From Bombyx mori (lineage: Eukaryota > Arthropoda > Insecta > Lepidoptera > Bombycidae), in contig NC_085128.1 of assembly GCF_030269925.1 (NCBI RefSeq), positions 4,280,501-4,344,500 of the forward strand: a DNA stretch of 64,000 bases, read 5' to 3'. Of this stretch, positions 57,075 through 64,000 are shown in pieces; the first letter of the stretch is position 1, and every line of letters begins with the position of its first letter. A program made the position numbers and the translations under genes. Under the pieces are notes generated by a model, which was not told where the DNA came from, did not search any database, and worked only from the letters and a program-made list of their open reading frames with translations.

Positions 57075-58115
57075 GAGTTCATTACGTAAAAGGAGCTCTC
57101 GGCCTCCTCCTCCTCGCGTCGTTTTCCTCATTACTGAGGGTCGAGACTCCCCCGCTGCATCAGTTTCTCCCGTACGACTTCCCTCCATCTGCCGCGATCC
57201 TTTGCTTCATGAAGGGCATTGTGGAAATTGATGCTCAGAGAAGATCGTATTTGGTCCGACCATCTCGTGGGACTGCGTCCTCTGGGACGTTTGCCATCTA
57301 CCTTTCCTGTCACCATCAGCTGTTCAAGATTGTGACCCTCTTTACGAGCAATATGTCCGAAGAATTCCAGCACCCTACGAAGGTATATAGTGGAAAGTCT
57401 GGCTTTGATATGAAGCTCTCTCAGAATAGACGCGTTGGTGCGAAAGGCGGTCCATGGAATCTGTAGCATTTTTCTCCAACACCACATTTCAAAAGCGTCT
57501 ATTCGGTCTCTGTCGGCCTTCTTCATTGTCCAGGTCTTTTTTTTTTTTTTTATTGCTTAGGTGGATGGACGTGCTCACAGCCCACCTGGTGTTAAGTGGT
57601 TACTGGAGCCCATAGACATCTACAACGTAAATGCGCCACCCACCTCGAGATATAAGTTATAAGGTCTCAGTATAGTTACAACGGCTACCCCACCCTTCGA
57701 ACCGAAACGCATTACTGCTTCACGGCGGAAATAAGCGGGGTGGTGGTACCTACCCGTGCGGACTCACAAGAGGTCCTACCACCAGTGATTACGCAAATTA
57801 TAATTTTGCGGGTTTTCGTTTTTATTACACGATGTTATTCCTTCACCGTGGAAGTCAATCGTGAATATTTGTTGAGTACGTATTTCATTAGAAAAATTGG
57901 TACCCGCCTGCGGGATTCGAACACTGGTGCATCGCTTCATACGAATGCACCGGACGTCTTATCCTTTAGGCCACAACGCGCCATAACTGAATATGGAGAA
58001 AACTAGCGAACTCACCAATTTGGTTTTAGTTTCTCGCGTGATGTTACGGTCTCTCCATATCTTATGCAGTTGGGACATTGCATTTTTGGCCATCCCTATA
58101 CGTCTCCCTATCTAT
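57075..58115 (-). pseudogene. RTE-like LINE reverse transcriptase, C-terminal part, split by Bm1
   Basis: On the minus strand 58112-57976 reads R-R-I-G-M-A-K-N-A-M-S-Q-L-H-K-I-W and ends Y-G-A-E; after the Bm1 at 57536-57975 the frame resumes T-W-T-M-K-K-A-D-R-D-R-I-D-A-F-E-M-W-C-W-R and runs about 130 residues with F-F-G-H-I-A-R-K and G-R-S-P-T-R-W. This is the RT tail of an RTE-type LINE. The catalytic RT motifs are missing. The two halves fit the same frame, so the SINE insertion is the only major break seen in this part. Confidence 0.75.
57536..57975 (-). mobile_element. Bm1 SINE, nearly full length, inside an RT pseudogene
   Basis: T run, body, 'gcaaattataattttgcg', B box complement 'gggattcgaac' and head complement 'ttaggccacaacgc'. 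Confidence 0.92.
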
Positions 58116-58144
58116 ATTATATAGGCTCTCGGCCTATATCACAT

Positions 58145-58315
58145 CAGAAAGTGCATACTGCGACAAACCCTGAGACATGAGGTCTAATTCTCAATTATAT
58201 AATATACTAACGGTTTTCCCACCCATCAAACCGAAAAGCATGATTATTTAGCGGCAGAAATAAGTCGGAAAGTGGATGGCTCAGACGCATCTACCACCAG
58301 TAGGCAAATCTTATA
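58145..58315 (-). repeat. Degenerate Bm1 remnant
   Basis: 'gagacatgaggtctaattc', 'cacccatcaaaccgaaaagc' and 'gcggcagaaataagtcgg' keep Bm1 order. Confidence 0.55.
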
Positions 58316-59254
58316 ATCCACTTAACGATAATGCAAGTCGATATCGTGTGAAAATAAAGGCATTTCTACCCTCGAAATCGGGACAGTATGATTTCACGTA
58401 TGAACTGTATAGATATTCACGCAATTTTCTCACGCAATAAAAACCTACCAGCCTTAAATACTACGGAACATTATCTTTGTAATAGCAATGAGCTAATGAT
58501 AATTCGTTTCGCTAATAGCAATCCATTTAAAAAGACGATTCAGATATCGTTCTCTTCTTAGTTAACCGCTGCCCCAATTATGCTTAAGTACACATAAAAA
58601 CACGTCCAGGAAAAGGAATTGCCATTTTTATACGCGTCACTAACCATATCATTTCGGATCGTTTTTCGTAAGATTAATAAATCAGATAACACAAAAATAA
58701 TCATAATATTTTGTCCTTTCGTATAAAAAATAAAATAATCGTTACAAAATACAGTTCTAAGCTCCCCTAATTTTGTTACATCTGTATTTTGTTGTTTTAT
58801 AACATTTTAAATACATTAAAATCATTACATTAAATATATAGAAAAAAATCTATGTACATGCTATGATGGTTTAATAAGTACCCCGTTATATTTACCGTAG
58901 TTATGTATTACTGGTGTCACAAGCGAGCTGATATTATGTCCTCAAGCGCCGTCACCGCCTTATGAATATTAATTGTGCATTCCCGACACTTCGCATCATT
59001 TACGCTTGGCGCATTTCGCTCGAAAACAATGTCTAAAATTGTAAATTGAAAATTAATTTAAATGATTGTGCGCACTTACATCTAACAGAATATGCTGTTT
59101 ATTTATTTGAATTATATTTTGTAATTTTAAGCAAAATTAAGTTATTAGACATATTATATCATATTAAATTGGTATTTGAGATTTATAGAACAATATGCAA
59201 TTCTTGTTTTAAATTTTAAAAAATCAGAGAGGCATTTTTCTAAATATGTTTTAT
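58316..59254. other. No recognised feature
   Basis: AT-rich, nothing supported. Confidence 0.45.
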
Positions 59255-59425
59255 TGTTATTGTTAGGTAGACGAGCTTTAAGGTCCCACCCCGTTTTAAG
59301 TGATCACCAAAAACCAAACCACAACTTGAACGAACCTTGAAATATGAAGAAGTCTTATGGGTGAGTATTGTATAACGGCTGTCTCATCTCTCAAACAGGA
59401 TCCCATGTTTAGTATACGCCTAAAA
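59255..59425 (-). repeat. Degenerate Bm1 remnant
   Basis: 'aggtagacgagctttaaggt', 'ttttaagtgatcacc', 'aaccttgaaatatgaaga' and 'ataacggctgtctcatc'. Confidence 0.5.
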
Positions 59426-59764
59426 TAAGACGCAAGACGAATCAAAGGATTCTCCTTTAATTAACAAAATATTATTTTTGTATTTTGTTGTAGAATATCA
59501 TTACTGTTTCAATGTCATTCCCGGTAAAAAACTCAAAAACTTATTTTTCTTCCCCACTTTCGATATGCAATTTCATTACGCAGTTTCGCGAAGATAGAAT
59601 TATAAAAGTGCCCATTTGGGCGACTTTTACGCATTATATATAAGAATTTCATAAAAACGATTTTATTCACGAAATTCACAAGAAATTCAAAGGAAAATAT
59701 GCCTTACAACAATGCGTTACGGTTAGTAGGACGCGGTTTTACATATTATAGAACCCAGACATAG

Positions 59765-59875
59765 AATTCCAAGATAGGTGACGCCATTTGTGGTGTTGAT
59801 ATCTATAGACTCGGGTAACTACTTAACACCACGTAAGCCGTAAACTTGTGCATTGGTATGAGCAATAAAATAAAA
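59765..59875 (+). repeat. Degenerate Bm1 3' end
   Basis: 'aagataggtgacgccatttg', 'aactacttaacaccacgtaa' and 'gagcaataaaataaaa'. Confidence 0.55.
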
Positions 59876-60054
59876 CATGAATAACAATGTATCTATCTAC
59901 CAAAAGAGTACTATAACGAGTAAGAGAGAATGGTAACAATTAATTTCTAATACCATACTAGCATTGTCATTTCACATGTAGGTACAAACAATTAGAATGT
60001 ACTAACACGAAGCAATCATATAGTTTCACATCATCATATCAATCATATGGTTTA

Positions 60055-60165
60055 AAGGATAGGACCAGTGTTAGCAACACTCCCGGTTTGAGCCCCGGAG
60101 CTCACCTACTAGTTCGGTGAATCTAGAATAATCCCTCGGGCTACTAGAATAGGTAGGAGAAAAAA
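60055..60165 (+). mobile_element. L1-like (BMC1-type) LINE 3' end
   Basis: 'gtgttagcaacactcccggt', 'gagctcacctactagttcgg' and 'gaataggtaggagaaaaaaa' match the end of the copy at 27545. Confidence 0.65.
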
Positions 60166-60331
60166 AATTGGTTTAAAGGGTCAGTTCTCTGTAATGTTTG
60201 AATTAGATCGATGGTATTTACGCTGTGATAACTATGGACTACAGTATCCACTTCGTACCCCGCCCTACTTACTACTGCTCATCTAAGCAATTGAGAAACC
60301 AAAAAATCCCACCGTATTTTATAATGTAACC

Positions 60332-60427
60332 TCTGAATCCCAACCATCATTTCAGTGGATTCGCGATTCACATCCATATTCTGAATCCCAACCATCATTT
60401 CAGTGGATTCGCGATTCACATCCATAT
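60332..60427. repeat. Perfect 48-bp tandem duplication
   Basis: 60332-60379 ('tctgaatcccaaccatcat'...) is repeated at 60380-60427 without change that I can see. Confidence 0.9.
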
Positions 60428-60861
60428 AGATACCACACGATTACAGATTAGAACAATACGTTCGATATGAAGAACCAAAAAAAAATAATGTTTAATCTCA
60501 CATACCTAAAAGCCAAACCGCTACAAAATAGTTTTCTTTCCCCGAAGGTTAGCGAACGTGTCTTCTTTAATGCATGAATCGTTTCATCTCACTAAGAGTT
60601 CCTTAAAAACTACTACTTAAGTTTTAATGGCCGTCTTTATTTCAATCTGACCGGTCCTTTTTACGAGTGGCGCTAAATTCCACAACAGTGTAAAACTGTG
60701 TTTTATTGGCAGTTTAACTGGCATAAGTTCACAAATATCTGGTCGTGCTTTTGACGTGGCTATGCTCCGGCAATTTTGGTTCAGTTTAATGAACATGTTA
60801 CATTATTTTGAGGGACGTTTTTTTCTTTAGCGCCGTTCTGTTGGGATTTGAAACTTATTAC

Positions 60862-61105
60862 TGGTGGTAGGACCTCTTGTGAGTCCGGACGGGTAGGTAT
60901 CACCACCCTGCCTATTTCTGCCGTGAAGCAGTAATGCGTTTCGGCCTGAAGGGTAGGGCAGCCGTTGTAACTATACTGAGACCTTAAAACTTATATCTCA
61001 AGGTGGGTGGCGCATTTATGTTGTAGATGTCTATGGGCTCCAGTAATCACTTAACATCAGGTGGGCTATGAGCTCGTCCACCTATCTAAGCAATAAAAAA
61101 AAAAG
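60862..61105 (+). mobile_element. Bm1 SINE, 5'-truncated
   Basis: Starts 'actggtggtagg', ends 'ctatctaagcaataaaaaa'; complete body. Confidence 0.9.
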
Positions 61106-61309
61106 TCATTCAATTCGATATAAATTCGATATAAGACTTCTGAAGGTTTCACATCTACAGCCTATGCACACATCTTTTTTTACTTTCCATATTCAATAGA
61201 CCCTAGTTAGACTTTTAGTCAGTTTTTTAGACTTTTCTCCCAAATACGACACAAGTACAATTACACCCAGGTTCCAAAAATATGTTTCACAAAGCTTTAC
61301 TGCTGATAG

Positions 61310-61548
61310 GGCGGTACTGTAAGCCCGCAGATGGAAACTGCCACTCTGCTTATCTCTGCCGTGAAACAGTATGCGTTCGGTCTGAAAGGTGGAACGCCAC
61401 ACTTATTCAGTCTAAGTGTGATTTCGACCGCATGTCACAAGGTGGGTGACGATATTCAATTTAATCATCGAGTTCAGTCAGATATCTATGGGTTCAAACT
61501 TGCCAACCCACTTAACAAATTGGGCTTTAAGGTCGTTCACCCGTAAAA
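61310..61548 (+). mobile_element. Bm1 SINE, strongly diverged
   Basis: 'cactctgcttatctctgccg', 'cagtatgcgttcggtctgaa', 'acttgccaacccacttaaca' and 'ggtcgttcacccgtaa'. Confidence 0.65.
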
Positions 61549-62014
61549 ATATTTCTATTATATTATATTTCTAAAATTACGTAACCTCCCTTGATTTCAC
61601 TGATTTGAATGTTTCGAATAGTTCCCATTTTATGGTCATGTTTGTTTAGTTTTAATAAGACTAGTGGTCCCGCGGTAGTTGAAATTCAACTATAATTAAT
61701 TGAAATTATAACTTTAAACATTATTATGGTTCTATTGTCACATAATATTATACTTCTATACTCGTAATATAATCACAGATTTCGCCAAAACTACACTATA
61801 AATAAATAATAATAAAGACGAATAATATTAATCTGTTCTCAATTTGACCACAGACTTTAAACAATAACAAAAGTTTGACAATTGACAATAAACAAAGAGT
61901 ATATTTTTAAAAATGTGTTGGATCAAATACATGGTAGTATGTGTAATGTTTTTATTATTGATTCAATGTATTTTTATGCATAATTAAAAAAAATATCAAG
62001 CATCCCGCACTTCT

Positions 62015-62290
62015 TCTTTTTTTTTAGGATTGAAAGATTACTGGTGGCCCGTAAGCCTTTCCAGTTACACCAGGACAGGTAGGCGAGCAAAGGCTCAGCC
62101 AAGAGGGGTGGCATTTGCTAATAGCTCCTCCGAAGAAGACATAAAAACTCAAGAGTAACTGCTTCGCAAATGAATCTACTACCGGATCGGAATCGCGACC
62201 CGCTGAGAGGTTAGGTTGCACGTAACTCTTTGCCGAGTTCGACGAGTACGGTTACCGGGGTCCCAACTCCTAGTGTTAGAACTAAAGGTG
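62015..62290 (-). mobile_element. L1-like LINE 3' fragment inside the Helitron
   Basis: T run, then 'ctggtggcccgtaagccttt', 'accaggacaggtaggcgagc', 'ctaccggatcggaatcgcga' and 'acgagtacggttaccggggt', the complement of the fragment at 50829. Confidence 0.65.
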
Positions 62291-62395
62291 CCTAAATCTA
62301 TATTCTGTATAAGTGTGGGAAATTTCATACTCCTCCGTCCGCGCAATTTTCGTAAAAAGGGATACAAAGTTTTTGCTTTACGTATATAATATATA

Positions 62396-62778
62396 TGTCA
62401 GCACACGTCAGGGATGGCTGCTCGGTAGGTTCCGTCATCGCTCGTATTCGATTGAACTCAGTTTAGTGAATAAAACTTTGCAATAATAATTATTGAAACT
62501 CAACACTCACAACTTTCACAATGACAGGGTAAACCGACAGTTTCGTTGCACATACCGACAGACCGACTGACTGAGACGGACGGAATGACTGTCTGACACG
62601 GAATGCCACGACTCTGTCCACGTACCGCCATTTTATACTGTGGCGTTACGTAGTCTACCCTTCATTTTGTGATATTTATCAAAACAACATCTCATCATTT
62701 AAAATAATAATCAAAACCACCGTCTTAATATTACTAAAAGTCGTTATCCACGACAACTAAAAGTCGTTATCCACGACA
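62396..62778 (+). mobile_element. Solo LTR, copy 2, inside the Helitron
   Basis: 383 bp, starts TGTCAGCACACG, ends CGACA, 4-bp direct repeat TATA (62392-62395, 62779-62782). Differs from copy 1 mainly by a deletion of about 22 bp in the GACT-repeat part. The Helitron's own 5' end follows right after it. Confidence 0.75.
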
Positions 62779-62854
62779 TATAGATTAACCTTACAGCTAT
62801 AATTTTTTAAAACAAGATAAACCGTCATACTTTTTTCCACATACAACTGTCATT

Positions 62855-63182
62855 TTTTTTATTGCGTAGTGCGGGTGAACAAGCTCACGTCCCACCTGGT
62901 GTTAAGTGATTACTGGTGTCCATAGACATCATAACGTCAATGCCGCCACATATCTTGATTACTTGAGTGCCATTGTTTCAATTGTATGGTAATAACGCGA
63001 ATGAAAATATATGCGGATTTGATTTTTAACGCATGATGTTATTCTTTCACCGCGGAAGTAATTGGTGAAAATACTTATTTCATTACAATAATTGGCAATT
63101 GCTTGCTAGATTTGAACACCAGCATAGTCGCTTCGCTCAAAACGAGTACACCGGTCGTCTTATCCTTTAGGCCATGACGACT
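62855..63182 (-). mobile_element. Bm1 SINE with head but large internal deletion
   Basis: Tail 'attgcgtagtgcgggtg' and 'cccacctggtgttaagtgat' at one side; 'ctttcaccgcggaagtaat' and head complement 'ttatcctttaggccatgacg' at the other. The central body is missing. Confidence 0.8.
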
Positions 63183-63945
63183 TCGAAGCTCTTAATAATA
63201 ATTAAATTCTGTATTGAAAACGTGAAACATTTCAATTGATACGGAGCCTGTTAGGGGTGCAGAGTAAATACAAACTAAGTGAATTTCAACTATTACTCTG
63301 TCTTGGACTTAGACAAAAAAAAAACCCTCTGTTATCTTCGAAACCTTTAGAGAGAAGGAAGAATATGCGTAAAGTTTCAGTGGAAATGTGAAAGTCATAA
63401 AAATATCGTCACCGGGTAGGGAACGTAAAATTTTAAGGGTGCATTACGGGTACATCACGAATTTACCGCAACCCTTTATCATTGCGGACGAGGCACGCTC
63501 TTTAAAATGTTCTCGACGAGCCTCGTGCGAGTTTTATAGCAGCCACGTAATGTATACCATTATCATCCGCTGTGTAGAATTAACGTTTTCAAACATGTAT
63601 TTTCGCTTTTCTTTGCTATTAATAATCTTTGTAACGAATGTTAAGGATTCCGTTCGTAATTCTGGAGATTTCAATATTTAAAAATACATATAAAATACAG
63701 GCAATGTAACACAAACAAAATCAGTTGCCGTGCGGGTCAACGATCTCGCGTGACAGGGCTGGCGCATGGCGTCTGTCTGCGGGTAATTGCGGGCTCACGA
63801 AATGTCGATTTTACTAAAACGATAAGTGCTGAAGCTTGGCAGCTACACTCAGCAAATGGTTATTGTTTTATGTTTATTCATGGTATGTAAGTTGTTCGGT
63901 CTTTGACTTTGGGAACATGGTTGCAACATTGCATCTCAATACGTA
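63183..63945. other. No recognised feature
   Basis: An open frame of 97 codons at 63388-63681 shows no similarity I can name and lacks supporting splice or promoter signals. Confidence 0.4.
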
Positions 63946-63948
63946 CCC

Positions 63949-64000
63949 CGGTCACCGTCCTCGTCGAACCCGTCGCTTGCGACGAAGGGCTCGACGAGCG
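63949..64000 (+). mobile_element. L1-like LINE fragment, cut by the window end
   Basis: 'ggtcaccgtcctcgtcgaac' and 'cgcttgcgacgaagggctcg' match the block at 27664-27715. Confidence 0.6.

Larger units (their letters stand above)
61673..62784 (-). mobile_element. Non-autonomous Helitron, family H2, copy 2, holding two other elements
   Basis: Minus strand: CTAG end (61676-61673) before T; TC start (62784-62783) after A. The palindrome GTTGAAATTCAAC (61689-61701) replaces GTCGAAATTCGAC of copy 1. Interrupted by an L1-like fragment and by a solo LTR. Confidence 0.78.

Overview
This is eukaryotic, AT-rich, intron- and transposon-dense DNA. The many copies of a tRNA-headed SINE that I recognise as Bm1 point to the silkworm Bombyx mori or a very close relative. 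Helitrons ending in CTAG, a DD37D mariner, a jockey-type LINE and other lepidopteran repeats fit this. Names of repeat families come from memory; boundaries, duplicated target sites and motifs were read from the sequence.

The one host gene I can name is the mitochondrial calcium uniporter (MCU), on the minus strand. Two spliced exons (7735-7856 and 5999-6154) join in phase and encode most of its N-terminal matrix domain. The exons for the coiled coil, membrane helices and pore motif are not seen and should lie left of base 1. The first exon was not found. The gene's introns are packed with nested transposons, some within 50 bp of splice sites. A second, unidentified plus-strand gene may begin in a GC-rich promoter-like patch with a short spliced first coding exon at 25952-26046. 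A phase-compatible exon at 32704-32781 is possible but weak.

Layout: 1-8.1 kb, MCU exons among Helitrons, a MITE and SINEs. 8.1-16.4 kb, SINEs, LINE ends, a solo LTR, a tandemly duplicated retroposon and a Helitron. About 17.1-23.8 kb, an apparently complete jockey-clade LINE with two overlapping intact ORFs, a strongly structured 3' UTR and 74 uninterrupted A residues. 24-45 kb, the possible second gene, SINEs, LINE remnants and long stretches where I see nothing. 45.5-47.1 kb, an intact mariner inside a Helitron. 47-64 kb, more Bm1, a MITE split by a LINE fragment, a 42-bp minisatellite, an RT pseudogene split by Bm1, and a Helitron holding both a LINE fragment and a solo LTR.

I found no evidence of a new multi-gene system. 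The most informative signals are the MCU exons, the covarying Helitron hairpin, the recurrent Bm1 truncation point next to a hairpin, the four-level nest at 5.1-6.0 kb, and two elements with intact transposition proteins.
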